Part shown: positions 11,181-23,203 of the stretch, in pieces
Layout of the letters: every line of letters starts with the position of its first letter
Numbering within the stretch: position 1 is the stretch's first letter
Origin: Entonaema liquescens
Taxonomy: Eukaryota > Ascomycota > Sordariomycetes > Xylariales > Xylariaceae
Assembly: GCA_902805475.1 (NCBI GenBank)
Contig: CADCSX010000008.1
Span: 1,054,001-1,118,000 of the forward strand
Direction: 5' to 3'
Length of the DNA stretch: 64,000 nt
Notes under the pieces: model-generated
Database searches by the model: none
The model's input: the letters and a program-made list of their open reading frames with translations, nothing else
Told to the model about the DNA's origin: nothing
Made by a program: the position numbers and the translations under genes

Positions 11181-11308
11181 ACTGTCATAAGGCGTAGCAA
11201 GAAGCGTAGAAATAACTTTGTTGTTCCGTGAAGAACTCTAACCTAGCCGTAGGAGCGTACAACTATACAAGGTACATACTGAACATATCTTTCGTTCTAG
11301 AAGTCTCA
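11181..11308 (-). repeat. Right inverted-repeat arm of 3-kb element
   Basis: Reverse complement of the 8252-8380 arm, with matches distributed along its whole length and only small gaps. The secondary structure seen in the left arm is weaker here. Confidence 0.6.
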
Positions 11309-11557
11309 TCTAATATCCTAAAACCCGCTAAGCAAGACAATCTGTGCGTAGCGCTATGTTCTTTACCTAGCTCTTAGCTATTAACTTTGTATCAACCTTC
11401 AACCTTCAACTTGTAAACAAAAACAACCCAGATTTATATGATCCAAAACAATAACAATGCCCCACAAGTATTGCGCCATGTTCAATGCCGAACCCCTATC
11501 CTCCAACCCCTATTTCTTTCGTGTAACCCGTTTATCGTTGTCCTGCCCGGCGCATAT

Positions 11558-12196
11558 CTATAGGTGGAAGTTATTCCTTGGCGTCATGAAATCAAGATGT
11601 GAGCATGATAGTCGTCGCTGGCGTTCTGCGAGGACGGGATGGCGGGCTGGGTTGAAGTATTCCTCCTTTTCTTCCTGCATCTGTGCCTTGTCCTCCTTAT
11701 TTTCTTCCTCCCCACTTTCTTCTTCTTCGGCTTCCTCCTCTTCAGCTTCTATCACGGTCTTTCCTGACAGCGTAGGCGACTGTAGAGGTGTCGGAATAGC
11801 CGATGGGATACTTGGTGGTTCGGTTCCCGGGGGGCTATGTAAAGGCTGTTCCTTCTTAGGAGGCACAGAGCCAGATGGCCCAGCGTGTGATTGTGTATCC
11901 TCCAACTGTCTAGACCTAGACCGTTTAGCAGTAGCAGCAATTGAAGCCTCCTGTTTCCGTGCGGCCTCTACGAGTTCGTCGAAGTTATCGGGCTTTGGGA
12001 ATGGCGCGCCCTCTTCGGTGAGCTTCAAAATATTCTCGGCAGACGCTCTTATGTGGCATAGAAGAAGAAACTGTTCGTAGTCTGTATGCAGTTTCTCCTT
12101 GAGGGAGTTCATGCGCTTTTCTGTCTCGTTCCGGATAATGTTTGCGTGTATTGCCATAAATCGCATGACGCGAGGTAATGTGACCCTCCTGGCCAT
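11558..12196 (-). CDS. Acidic coiled-coil hypothetical protein, 212 aa
   Basis: Single exon from ATG 12196. The N-terminal 95 residues are predicted largely helical (MARRVTLPRVMRFMAIHANI, then NETEKRMNSLKEKLHTDYEQFLL). A Pro/Ser-rich linker follows (about 110-145), then a dense acidic run (EAEEEEAEEEESGEEENKED) and a basic C terminus (AERQRRL). The opposite-strand frame across the same bases is its shadow, created by the acidic repeats. I do not recognise a family. Acidic tails of this kind occur in chromatin- or RNP-associated proteins, but that is only a compositional hint. The neighbours give no functional clue. Confidence 0.5.
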   Translation of the reverse strand: MARRVTLPRVMRFMAIHANIIRNETEKRMNSLKEKLHTDYEQFLLLCHIRASAENILKLTEEGAPFPKPDNFDELVEAARKQEASIAATAKRSRSRQLEDTQSHAGPSGSVPPKKEQPLHSPPGTEPPSIPSAIPTPLQSPTLSGKTVIEAEEEEAEEEESGEEENKEDKAQMQEEKEEYFNPARHPVLAERQRRLSCSHLDFMTPRNNFHL

Positions 12197-13180
12197 TTTG
12201 TCGAGAATGCTGGTTGTAAGGGTGTATTTGGTTGGAACTGCTGAGTTTGAAGGGGATCCTGATGTTGGCAGTTTGCAGGGCTAAGCTTGAAGTTCTGCTT
12301 TTGCAAAAAAGTCGGTGGCAGTTATATATGGTGCTGAGATCTTGTGTGAATTTTGAATGTTGCATATGAAAGGTAATGAGTCTGTGTAGCTACCTAGGAG
12401 CAAGCTGAGGAAGTATGTGCTTGTCTACTTATATTAGGTAGACGCACAGAGAATGACTGAGCGGGAAGGGGCCAAGGGAGCTAAACATACGTAACCATAG
12501 GTAACGCCGTATCCCTCCTACGCTACTTACAAGTTTAAATTGTAAATTGTCGATGCGAAGAAATTACAAGTGCCTAAGGGAAACAAGAGATACGTACTAA
12601 AAACCAACACTCAGACTCTGTTTATCTAGGTACCTCTTACAATGACCCGAAAAAAAAGAACGTCCAAAAGTAAATTCCCACTTTACGACTTTGATTTCGA
12701 TCCAACATAACTTAACGAAATGAGGCTGTGAAATTGCTCTAAGGATTATAAGATATATTTTGCTCGATTGAAAATACCTATAAGCGGTTTTCTAGAATTG
12801 TAACGGTTAAGGCGGAGTGAAGCATGACGAGTGGCAATGTAGTGATTATAGAGTATTATTCTTATAAGGCATACATATGATCTTGATAATATCCTATTTT
12901 AGTGTGACTTAGGCAACGAACTAGTACACCAAAATCTAAAAAAGGGGTAGTGGTGATAAAATCTATATGTAGTCCGGATAGGGGGTATTTAAGATACTCC
13001 CCTGTATATGCTAGTTAGTGGCATATACTTGTTTTAATACTCATTAATACTCTTATATACTCTATTTTGTATAAAGCAGAGTTTATTCGCAGGCAGAAGG
13101 TCTGAAAACTAGGGGTAAGGGTTAGAAAGCTGATTGAATCTGGATGGATGAATCATTCACCTTATTACTACCTGTCAGTT
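12197..13180. other. Intergenic
   Basis: Holds the promoter of the acidic protein gene on the left and the P450 3' flank on the right. ACCTAGG/TAGGTAC-type palindromic words recur near 12391 and 12627. No coding region seen. Confidence 0.5.
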
Positions 13181-14790
13181 CTAACTAAGCGCTTTAGACT
13201 TGACAAGACACGGCAACCCGTTTTTCATGGGTAGCGTGAGACTACTCTTGCTAACCCTCTCTTTTCCATAAGCTGGCGTGAAGTCAAACATCAACAGCAT
13301 CGTTGGAATGACCTGGGCAGCTAATAGTTCCGCCATTCGCTTCCCAAGACATAGCCGTGGGCCGCCGTTGAACACTGGGAACTCGGAAGCGCTTTTCGTG
13401 ACCAGTTTTCCATCTTCGGTGAGCCATCTTTCGGGTTGAAAAGAATCGGCGTCGTCCCCCCAGTGGCTTTTCGACCTATTCATAGCCCAGGTACACCAGA
13501 ATACTATCGACTTTTCTTCTAGAAAGGTACCATCAGGCAATGTAGTCGGTTTCTCGCATTGTTTGATTTCAAAAGGAATCGGTGGGTATAGGCGCAGAGT
13601 CTCGTAAAAGGTTGCCATGGTATATGGCAGTGACGCGGGTGTGAAAATGGTCGAGTTGATATTCTCATTATCATCAGACGATAATAATGGCTCCTGGGAT
13701 TTCTCCAGCAAAGTCTGTACTTCGTTCCGAATATTGTCGATGACGAATTCGTGTTGCATAAGGAGGTATATGCACCATGTGAGGGCTTGTGCAACGGTGT
13801 CTCTACCAGCAGACAGATAGTTCAAGGCAGAGTCAGAGACGATTTCTCGATTATCGCCAAATACTTCTAGTAGTGACTGTATCAAGCTACCAGATACCTC
13901 ATCTAGTCTATCAGGAGCTGATTCCAGGACATCACGGTTGTTCTGTTGCTTGGAGGTTGAATTTGCCGCATTGTCTACAATCTTGTGACCAAAAGTGCGA
14001 ATAGTATGGAGTGCTTCCTTAAATTTAGAGCCTGTGAAGCGCTCGGTAACAGACCACAACGGGTTTTGGAAACGTTTGGTGGTCACGCCTGAGGCATAAT
14101 CAAAAGCAACGGTGAAGTCATCATCAGTATGCATCTCCATATCATAAGCCATCTTTCCCATAAGCTGGCTAGTAATCTCGTGGAATACGGACTGTAAGTC
14201 TACCACTTTCCTAGCTCGAGCCTGCGCTTGTAGATGTTCTACAGCGTGGCCGAGATATCGCGGTAGCGCAATATCTGTTAGGACTCGTAAATTAGAGGCA
14301 TTGAGAAAAGCTAGACCAGCTTTCCTCTGAGCCTTCCATAGTTCGCCGTCAACATTAATAATTCCATTCCCAAATAAGTCCCAAGAAAGCCTCTTGAAGA
14401 AATCACCTTTGGAGAAGATACCCTCGTTCTTAAAGACGTAGTCTAGGTTCTTGGGATCGTTTATGACCACACCTGGGGGTAGTGTGGGGACACTAATTTG
14501 GAACGTCTCATCGCCAAACTTCCTCTCGCACTTGACGAACCAGGAAAATAGCTTCTGGCGCGGGCGAAGAAAGAGGATCCCATTGCCCACAAAGGGTAGG
14601 GTATTTGGAGGCTTTCTGTTTCGAGGTTAAAAACTGGACTGTAGTCCCTCATGAAAGAGTGTTGAGGAGTGCCTTACCTTAAAGGAACACCATTTCGTCG
14701 AATAACTGGGGTCCGTAAAGCAAGTTGATAGCAAAGAAGAGCCCCAAGTAATCCAAGCCAAGCTAGTCCATATCCTTCGAGGAGAGCCAT
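13181..14790 (-). CDS. Cytochrome P450, CYP52-like (possible fatty-acid/alkane hydroxylase)
   Basis: Two exons (14790-14678 and 14615-13181) encode 515 aa, the usual length for a microsomal P450. The 62-nt intron has a GTAAGG donor and ACAG acceptor and restores the proline-rich hinge RKPPNTLPFVGNG. The first exon supplies a hydrophobic N-terminal ER anchor (residues about 5-27). Key motifs: I-helix oxygen-binding AGRDT near 307, K-helix ETLR near 376, PERW near 432, and heme loop FNGGPRLCLG with the thiolate Cys near 460. Overall pattern (GNGIINVDGELWKAQRK) fits the CYP52/CYP86-type clan, whose known members omega-hydroxylate fatty acids or alkanes; substrate here is inference. It sits head-to-head with the methyltransferase-like gene, 758 bp apart. 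All catalytic residues are present and no lesions were seen. Confidence 0.93.
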
Positions 14791-15548
14791 ATTAATCACC
14801 GTGGACCGTTAAGGAGTAGCCTCGGCGTATATACTTTATAACGGCTTCATGTGATTGGGCCTAAGAGGAGGGGCTAGCTACATTCGAAGAGCAACTGGTG
14901 AATTTCAATTGAAATAAAAACTATAGCCGGATATTTGAATGCTTATAACATGGGTTATAGATGAAAAATCATTAAGCTACAATATCGAATGCAAGGCTAA
15001 ACTAACACTCGATGTTTGTAGGTTACGAAGCTGTCCAATAGTTCGTGTTGTAAATTGTTACGACCTTCTACATATCACATGTCGTCAGGGGCATTTGTTA
15101 CCGCGAAGTTTCAGCCTTACGTCAGTGACGCAACGGAGCATGTGGGTACCCTTTAACCCCCTGGCCTATTCGGTACGTATTTTGTAATTCGTAAATCTGA
15201 TTGGTTCGAAGCTCTCATCTTTACCCCTGTAGCTGTCCATCGCGTCCAAACTCAACTCGAAACTCAACAAAATTGCCAATTATGAAGCTGTCATGATGAC
15301 GGCAACAAGGAGAGCCGGACAACTTCTAAAACTCGTCCTCGTTCCCTCTCTTAAGATCATCTGAAATCCATATTTACCGTAAGAATAGCTTTAATTGTTG
15401 ATCGTGCTGATTCATAAACATACGAAGTTGTTGATCCGCTTGTAATTTGATTTACTATTTACTTCGCTTCTAAGACAAACTACTCGAAAGCTACCTACTA
15501 ATCTGATAACTAAGTATACGGTAAACCGCAAACCAATTGCTCATCACA
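14791..15548. other. Shared divergent promoter region
   Basis: Separates the minus-strand P450 from the plus-strand methyltransferase-like gene, so both promoters must lie here. No uncommon motif identified. The 82-codon open frame at 14939 lacks coding character. Confidence 0.5.
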
Positions 15549-16906
15549 ATGGCGGCAGCCCCCCTAATCCCCCGATTACATCTCTGGGAGATCGACGACC
15601 AGCCGTGGTAAGTACCTAACCTAACCTATATGTGCAATACCTACACGTACGCACCAATTGGCTGGCACAGCACGTTGAGTCAACAGATTACCCTGTGCTA
15701 CCCTATCCTATCCAACAAAGATCCTATACCCTTGCCGCCACGGCTCGCTGCATGTCTAACTCACCTCACCCTTCCCCACGCAATTCACCTCACCACATCG
15801 TCAGCCTCATCCCGCGTTTCTAGCACTAACTAACTACCTACCCACCCCAAAACAGGTTCCCCTCCTTCCTCCGCGCCTACGTCCAAACCGGCCTAACCCA
15901 CGCCTGGACCGTCCACATCCCACTGCTGCAACCCAGCAGCCCCGCGACCATCGTCGCCGAAACCCTCCAGCGCGTGCTCGGCCCCTCCGCCTCGCGACAC
16001 ACGTACATCGACTTCTGCGCGGGCGCGGGCGGCCCCACGCCGCAGATCGAGCGGGCGCTCAACGCGCGTCTCACCCGCGCCGCGACCCACCGTGTGCCCG
16101 CGACCGCACAGGCCGGCGTCGTCGACGGCGAGAGCCGGGCCGCGGCCGAGAACACGCCGAGCTACGCGGCGGTCGCGAATCCGAAGGCCAAGTCGGCCAC
16201 GGTCCAGGACGAGGACAGCCAGGTGGACTTCGTGCTGACGGACCTGCACCCGCACGTCGAGTCGTGGGAGGCCGCGAGCAAGAAGAGCGACCGGCTGTCG
16301 TACGTGTCGCGCCCCGTCGACGCCGCCCACGCGCCTGCTGACTTGTTGCGTCGGTACGCGGGGAAGAACGGCGGCGGGAAGGGCATTTTCCGCCTGTTCA
16401 ACCTGGCATTCCACCACTTTGACGATAACTTGGCTCAGGCTATCTTGAAGAACACGGTCGAGACCAGCGATGGGTTCGGGTAAGTAACAAATAAAACCCC
16501 AGATAACCGAACTGACTATTCTATATTTATTCTATTCTACAAGGATGACGCTAACCCAAGTTTCCCTTTCCCTCCTTTTAGTATCTTCGAGCTTCAGGAC
16601 CGGACCCCCACGGGCCTGCTGACGTGCTTCGCCTTCGGCTTCTTTATCTTCCTAATCGCTCCGCTGCTTTACTGGTGGTCACCTGTGCGCCTGTTTTGGG
16701 TCTACGTTATCCCTGTTGTACCCTTCGTACTTGTCTTTGACGGTCTTATCTCGTGCCTACGTACCCGTACTGCCGACGAGGTTGAGGCACTACTGCGTAC
16801 CTGTGGCGCGAACAGCGACGGCTGGGAGGTACAGAGTGGGAAAGAACAGTTTCTTTGGCCCTTCGGATATTTGCATTGGATTATCTGCACTAAGAAATCT
16901 ACATGA
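15549..16906 (+). CDS. Methyltransferase-like membrane protein, conserved in filamentous fungi
   Basis: Three exons, 15549-15607, 15856-16479 and 16582-16906, both joins in phase 2, give 335 aa. Donors are GTAAGT; acceptors AACAG and TTTTAG. Residues around 60-75 read YIDFCAGAGGPTP, resembling the glycine-rich motif I of SAM-binding folds, and VDFVLTDLHPH follows where a motif II/acidic residue would be. The third exon adds two or three membrane helices (CFAFGFFIFLIAPLLYWW and LFWVYVIPVVPFVLVFDG) and a conserved-looking C terminus (WPFGYLHWIICTKK). Exon 2 is distinctly GC-rich. I recall this architecture as a widespread uncharacterised fungal family. Methyltransferase activity is inferred from the fold only. 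Confidence 0.85.
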
Positions 16907-17204
16907 GGACCGAAAATATTCGGGCCGGAGAGTAGGGTGTATGTCGGCGTAAAGCATAGGGATACAGTCACTCTAGGTTCCTACTCCCCCCTTGTACAAA
17001 AAAATCATTTGGTTGCAGTTTGCAAAGTATAAAATATATGAAAGCTATAATATGTACGAATGGTATTTTCCTCATTCCCCCGTAAATGACGTTGACAATG
17101 CTTTCCCATGAGAACCGCTGGACGCCCCGGACACTTTCTACATAGATATTTAAGCGAACAAAAAGATGATAAAAGATGGGTAATCAACAGCCGGGGCTGA
17201 CAAA

Positions 17205-18270
17205 TTATTTCGTCAACCAACCAAGATAATCCACAACAATTAAGGTCACCATGCTGCAATGTGACGTTAGCAACCGTTATTCCGATCGGTTCCGATTTTC
17301 GGGTGGGATAAACTTACGCGTGAGGCGCGATTCGCACATAGTACGTACCGAATCCACGGTAGAAGCGCGTGAGGCCTTCCTGCCTGGCGACTTTAACGAA
17401 GCAGTCCGTCATGTTCTTGTAGGGAAGCTTGCCATCAGGGCCGCGTTGCTGCTTCTGTAATCTCGTCTTCACGAAGTCAAAAGGCAGACTGAGGAATGAA
17501 GCAAAGAATCCAGCGATGGCGCTGGCTGTTAAAGTTTGCGACTGGGGAGACCATTGAGTGCGCGTCTTAAGTTGCGCTTTAGCTTCCGAAAAGAACGCCA
17601 GTTGACCTAAGTTGAGCGACATGGCTCGTACTACTGTTGGTGTCGCACCGGCCCATAACGCAGTGACGCCTTCGGACTTGACGATCGACGATAACGCATC
17701 AATAACCGATTTGTAGTTCTTGCGTTCAGTGATAGGCTTGAGACCATCTGATTGCATTCGGATGAGCGCGAGATCGGCAGGGTTTCCGATAAAGGCTGCT
17801 ATTCCACCAGCTGTAAGCCCAGCACTCGCTCGCTCGACAAAACTAACTTGTCTACCCTTCTCCTGGGCGCGCGTTGATAGGCCTTTCATAAATGTGTCGA
17901 AGAAGCCTAATCTCGCTGTAGTATATACTGCCTGGCGGAGAAGACCTGCTGAAAGACCGGTGTATAAGTCCAGAGCCTTGCCTTGCGCAAGAATGTCCCG
18001 CGTAACAGACAACGGGGTAGGCTTTGGCCCAGTAGCAACACCCTCGCCAGCGAGCTGTAATCTGACCTTGATCATGTCTACGGGCTGAATAACAGTGGTA
18101 GCAACCATTCCTGATATACCACCGTTAAGGAAGGGGAGGGCCGCTCGCATGATAGGCGTATGTAGGAAGTCATTTCCCACAGCAGAAACTGCCTCCGAGC
18201 CCTGTTTGCCCATAGCGGACGTCTTGCTTCTTGCTGCTTCCGCGGCTTGCTTAAAGGTGTTGGAGCTCAT
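17205..18270 (-). CDS. Mitochondrial carrier, 2-oxoglutarate/malate type
   Basis: Two exons (18270-17318 and 17253-17205) encode 333 aa. The last intron (64 nt, GTAAGT...CTAAC...TTGCAG) adds the C-terminal HAMVTLIVVDYLGWLTK, as expected for this subfamily. Three tandem carrier repeats are visible, each with its signature: PVDMIKVRLQ, PADLALIRMQ and PFDFVKTRLQ. The middle signature with ALIRMQSDG is typical of the oxoglutarate carrier branch (SLC25A11-like). It would exchange 2-oxoglutarate for malate or other dicarboxylates across the inner membrane, supporting the malate-aspartate shuttle. A polar N-terminal extension of about 40 residues (rich in Ala, Ser, Lys) precedes the first helix. Convergent with the preceding gene. 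A dicarboxylate carrier is the main alternative. Confidence 0.9.
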
Positions 18271-21200
18271 AATTCCAGTTGAAAGGCAAGACAGCGAGTG
18301 GTCGAGAAAATCGTATACTGATACAAAGCCAAGACCCGTTTGAACTCTGAGAATGATCAGAGAAAGGATAGAAAAGCTAGAATTAACAACACATAGTTAG
18401 CAGCATGTCCGTAAATATCATTTTAGTGAGACGGTTTTAAGCTTATAAAAAGCGCCGGACTAGGTAGGGAACTCCAGAGAAGGTCCGGAAAAGCGCCATT
18501 GGCTGAGGCGCTCAACATCCGCTTGGAAAGCATAGCCATAATCATGACCGAGGTGTAGAACTAATAGCCGACGTCGTAATTCGGCTCCATTTAGCGGGTA
18601 TCTGTTGCGATAGATACACATGTGGACCGGTCGGGAAAGATAGGGAAGTGGGGTGAGTGTACTTATTAGACCCCGGGCAACGGCCAGAGAGATTGGAATT
18701 TCATCTCGGATACCGTTCCATATCCCAGGGCCATATCTGTGAGGCTGCGCCAATAGGGTATTAAGTTGATAAGTTGATAATGGCGGATACAAGCTAAACG
18801 GTTGAGGATGGCGTTTCCATAACGGGGTAAACGATGAACGAAATGGGGGGGACCAACATGTGCAACAATGTCTCAGTAGAAAATTAATAGATCCCCCGGA
18901 AAAGGGCTTCTATTCCCCCCAACTAGAAAAGCTGAGTTGCAACTCTCAGCCCTAGATTCAGGAAATCAAACAAGCCACCGAGACCGGCGTGGAATCACAA
19001 GTTGAGCTCAACAGGCGAGGGAAAGCTGTAAGTCGGTACTGGACTCCGGTGTGGATGTAGCCGGATGATGTCAGCAGAAGGAATATTCCGCCTCAAAATC
19101 GAAGGATAGCTATCGGATTTGGTGGGGAGAATCAACAGAATGATAATCAGCTAATTCACAAAGCCAAGTAATAAAGCACACGATCAAAAGTACGTGTGGC
19201 TAGGAACGAGGATTTTAAGCGAAGTAAAGAATTGACGACATGAAGCAATGAAGCAATGAAGCATCAATTAGATGGGAGGAGTATTGGTTTCTTTCTGAAG
19301 ATTTGGAGAAGGAAAGAAAAAGCTTAATGAGTTGGATAGGCACATGTGCAGGATATATGTAGTGCTAACGTAGTATAAAAAGGAACATGGTCCTTGAATG
19401 AATCTTGATTAAGTAGGGTGACCTCGGGTATGTTCGTCGCTACCTCTTGGAAGAACGTTGTTGTACTACTTAATGTATAGTCGGTCGGATGTCGACTGCC
19501 TCTAATACACATGCAAGTGTAAACTCTACTTATGTGAGACGAGGGAAGGAAAGAAAAGAGAAGTGGAACCAAAGCTTTAAGTAAGTACATGTATGGTTAA
19601 CTAAAAGAGAAGGGACAATGAATGAATGCCGAGGCGAGTGCGAGATGAAGGGTACCTCTGAACCACTCGACGTCCTTTCCTCGACTATCTCGAGTCCTTA
19701 TTGGTGACTAAGGTCGAATCCCCTCTATACTTTACCGCGTATAGGTCGTGGTGGTTAAGGTGGCTGTACTACCGAGAGTGAATCAAATGCGGAGTTGACG
19801 CATACAATTCATCATGCCGATATCAACCTGGAAATAAGGTCATGCTGTGTAATAGCGACCTCTACGGCTCTGATGCCTCTGATAGGAAGTGCTCTCTATT
19901 ATTTACCTATCACTTATACACCACTTACATAGTACACTACTATTATACCCAACGCGACATCACGTTGATACTTCATTTAAATATGTAGTTACCAATATCT
20001 AACTTTAGTCACACTATATTCCGGCTGCTTGTATTTATTACTTGGAGCCTTGAGGAATCTTACGGATATAATATTGTCGTAATATGTATAAGCCAGACGA
20101 TGAAAGGATCGACCTTGCGAAACATTCTGGTAGTTGGCCCATAATCAAAGGCCTATTATTAGGTGCTGTACTTAGGTAAACGTTAAAAGTGGCACCCTAC
20201 GTAAGTTTTGGTGAATGGATCGAGGTCTCGGCATTACATGGTTGAGATCTGCGCCATCGTTCCCATTCAACCGGAATTCTTATGGGCTGGGTCTGATGTC
20301 AAAGTTGCGGAAGTCCGTGAGGAAAAAAGATAAAAAGGGCCATAAGGGCTTGGGTAGAGTTCAATCTTGGCTCAGGTGCCGTAAAGTTAAACACATCCTC
20401 GGAATAACCACGAAGTAACTAAGGAAATCAAACATTATCATCCCTTCTTAATTTTTGACATTTAAGCCTTTGTCTTGTTTGAATGCCGTGATATCCTCGT
20501 CCCTTGTCCCGAGAGTTGGCGGATTGCGGGGTAAAGTCCCTATGCACATGCACTGTACTAGGCATTTTAGCGCGTGGGCCCACGTAGCGCAGACAGCTAT
20601 CTATCGATAAGCACGTGCTAAGTTTCGTCCTTGAATTCTTTTAAGTTTTTATTATCTTTATTGTCCTTTAAGATGTCTAGTGAGTGATGCCTTAGCTAGA
20701 GGGGATCTCTATGATAAGATAATTTGACCATATGTATTTATCGTACTATCCATTCGAAGAGAGTTGCGTGTTCTTGTCGAATATTAGGAGTAAACAGCTA
20801 TGATAGAGCTATTTACATAAATGACGTCAAGTCACTGGGGTTTTCATCGCCTTAAAAATTAGCAGAATCTGATAGGTACAGATATGCAGGCAAGGACAGG
20901 GCAGGTCTCCCCCCAAAAAGGACAGCTGCATTTTCGTCCTCCAATCTAGAACTCCAACTCGGTTTCGTGCTGTTACTCCCTCTGAAAGCCAAGCTTATGT
21001 GAGCTCCTCTCATAGCAAACAACATCTGTGCGTCCAACAGGTGCATATGTTGTCACGGGACGGAATAACGATCTCGGCTCCAATTACTCCACGGTCATCC
21101 ACGGCCGGCAGCTGGTTTAAACGCGGGTGCTTAACCCGGCTTTGAGCGAATAGCCAAGTTCCAATGGTAGCGTGGGTTGTTACCTATTGTCCTTCATAGA

Positions 21201-22198
21201 GGGCGCTTAGGACCAATGAATTATGCAAATATATTAGACGGTATAGAACGGCTGAATCTATCTATCTCCAATTACTCCTCGGCCGGATATCAACCAACGG
21301 CACACAGAGGATGTAAGGTGGACGAATAACCAACCGTGTTTTTCATATAGGGGGTTCTTTTATTGCCGTCTATTTGTGTTCCTTTATATTAATACTTTTT
21401 ATACTATCGCTTATTCCTCGATCTAGGATATTCATGATTAGCTCAAAGCCACAAGGTCAACAGCCTCCCCCTACCTGCCAATGAATGCGTACACGCCGAC
21501 CTACCAGTAATTCAGCTTCTAATTATCCGACAGATAATAAACCGTTGGGACACCTAAAGACACTATTGACTTCTGCTTAAACACTTTTCTGCCTATGTCT
21601 TGTTTGTTAATTTGGTACGTATTTCTAATCGGTTACTATTGTAGTTGGCGAGGAACATTTGCTCAGTAGGGTTGCTGGCTATTTCAATCACTTCAATCTC
21701 CTATTGAGGCTACTGCTACGTTACAACATTTGTCACAGGGATATCCTACGCGGCGGCCGGGACACGGCATTTACCGTGATGCGGTGAACCGGCTTCAGTA
21801 GATTAGCCAACAAGGTCTCCAAAAGATCAAACTATAGACCGTGGTGATTTCATATTATTTACAGATCCGCAAATGGTCGGTTACCTATTGTCGATAACTA
21901 GCCTAAGGTGGCTGACCTCGGGTATTATTTCATAAAAAACCCGGTCTTCGGTTCGGGTGACCGGACCAACGCGACAACGATTGCCGGGACTTCCCGCCCC
22001 TATCTGATATTCCCATCATCTTTCTTCGGAAGGGACTGTGCACGTTCGTCTCCTTTGAGCTGATTTAGAACAACCCCACGGGAAGTGGGCTTGATGTCCA
22101 GCGAGGCATGCGGCTTGACTGAATACGTAAATCAAGCACTGCTCGGACTACCTAACCACTGCCATCGGCCACAAGGTATCTACCATATCTGGTTAAGC
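18271..22198. other. Gene-free 3.9-kb interval
   Basis: No coding region that I can support; the open frames at 18460-18792 (minus) and 20215-20418 (plus) lack motifs, introns or coding bias. It holds a 9-bp unit (ATGAAGCAA) repeated three times near 19240-19268. A 17-bp word, CTCCAATTACTCC[AT]CGG, occurs twice, at 21078 and 21266. The left 300 bp should contain the carrier promoter. Confidence 0.5.
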
Positions 22199-23203
22199 TT
22201 AAAACGTCGAGGGGAACGTAGTTAATCTTCCTCCGTCAGTCACTAGGACGGTGCCGTTGCAGTAGGCACCAGCCCTGGAAGCGAGGTAGAGGATAGCGCC
22301 CGCCATATCCTTCTCATCTCCAGCACGCTCGAGGGGTACCATATCTTTCCCAATTCCGCCCTTTTCGATAATCGGGGCCGACATCTCACTAGGGTATACT
22401 ATGTACTGATTAGTACCGTCTAATTATCATCATTCGCCTCTATTTTCGCTCAGTGTCACTTACGGCCGGGACATATGACGTTGGCTCTGATATTCCACTG
22501 TGGTAGCGATACACTCAGTTGCTTGATAAGATGCGTGCAGGCGGCCTTGCTCTGCCCATAAGCGAACCCGCCTGTGTTTATCTTGTTAAAGCCGCCTATG
22601 CTGCTAATGGCGACTACCTGGCTTCTCTGCTCCACGTTGCCTTTCTTGTTGCCGGCGTCTAAGAGCTTTAGAAACGATATAGTAGTATACCATACGGCGC
22701 TTGTGTTGACGGCGAACGTCTGAGTATAATCCTCAATAGGCGCAGATAAATTAGCCTCGATAAATTCGTCTAGAGTGGTCTCGGGCTTCGGCCGGCTCCC
22801 GTATGGTCCACCGATGCCCGAGTTGCAGACCAACAGGTTGATAAAGCCGGCATCCTGCTGGATTTGGGCGACCGCTGTCTGCAGGGACTCCTTAGACGTC
22901 ACATCGCCGATGACCGGAATTACATTGCCGGTACCGATCTGCTCTGCGGCCTGCTGCAGGACCTGAAGACGTCGGCCTATAATGTATACCTTAGAAGCAC
23001 CGTTAACGGCTAGAGCCTTAGATATCATGAGCCCGATCCCTAAGACATGCCGGTTAGTAAGGAGTTTATGTGTATAGAGCAGAGGTTCAACTTGAGTCTT
23101 GTCACATGCCTGTGCCGCCACCTGTAACAACTGCAACAATGTCCTTGGCGTTAAACAAGCTTTCCGCACCCAGGGTGGCTGGCGTTGACTGCGAAGTCGC
23201 CAT
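22199..23203 (-). CDS. Short-chain dehydrogenase/reductase (classical SDR)
   Basis: Three exons, 23203-23110, 23039-22464 and 22398-22199, encode 289 aa. The first intron is best explained as GC-AG (CAG|GCATGT ... TACTAAC ... TTAG): it is the only join that gives the cofactor motif TGGGTGIG (residues 27-34). The second intron is normal (GTAAGT...CATAG) and yields PGLYPSEM. NAD(P)-binding GRR follows beta-2, catalytic Ser is near 178 (AISSIGG), and Tyr/Lys are near 192/196 (YGQSK). The usual NNAG motif is NSG here. The C terminus (VLVTDGGRL) is typical. It would act as a cytosolic NAD(P)H-dependent oxidoreductase on an alcohol/ketone substrate that cannot be deduced. Divergent from the BUD22-like gene. 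Confidence 0.88.

Larger units (their letters stand above)
8252..11308. mobile_element. Putative 3.06-kb element bounded by diverged 128-bp inverted repeats
   Basis: The segment starts and ends with inverted copies of one sequence: TGAGAC at the outer edge, a shared core (TTAGAGTTC followed by CGGAACAAC) and TGACAGT at the inner edge. The arms are 129 and 128 bp with roughly 70% identity by eye. Inside lie only short open frames in several frames (8813-9504 plus, 10007-10204 minus), an AT-rich stretch at 10960-11130, and no recognisable transposase. Composition is ordinary, so the differences between arms are not mainly RIP. It could be an old DNA transposon or a solo non-autonomous element. 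Two separate insertions in opposite orientation are the alternative. Confidence 0.5.

Noticed and set aside
11457..12080. 207-codon plus-strand frame
   Set aside because: Poly-Ser stretches are the antisense of the acidic run of the minus-strand gene at 11558-12196.
13181..16906. P450 plus methyltransferase-like pair as a secondary-metabolite cluster
   Set aside because: No synthase, cyclase, transporter or regulator nearby, and the P450 is of a fatty-acid hydroxylase type.
18460..18792. 110-codon minus-strand frame upstream of the oxoglutarate carrier
   Set aside because: No motif, no splice partner and no coding bias; more likely promoter/5' UTR sequence.
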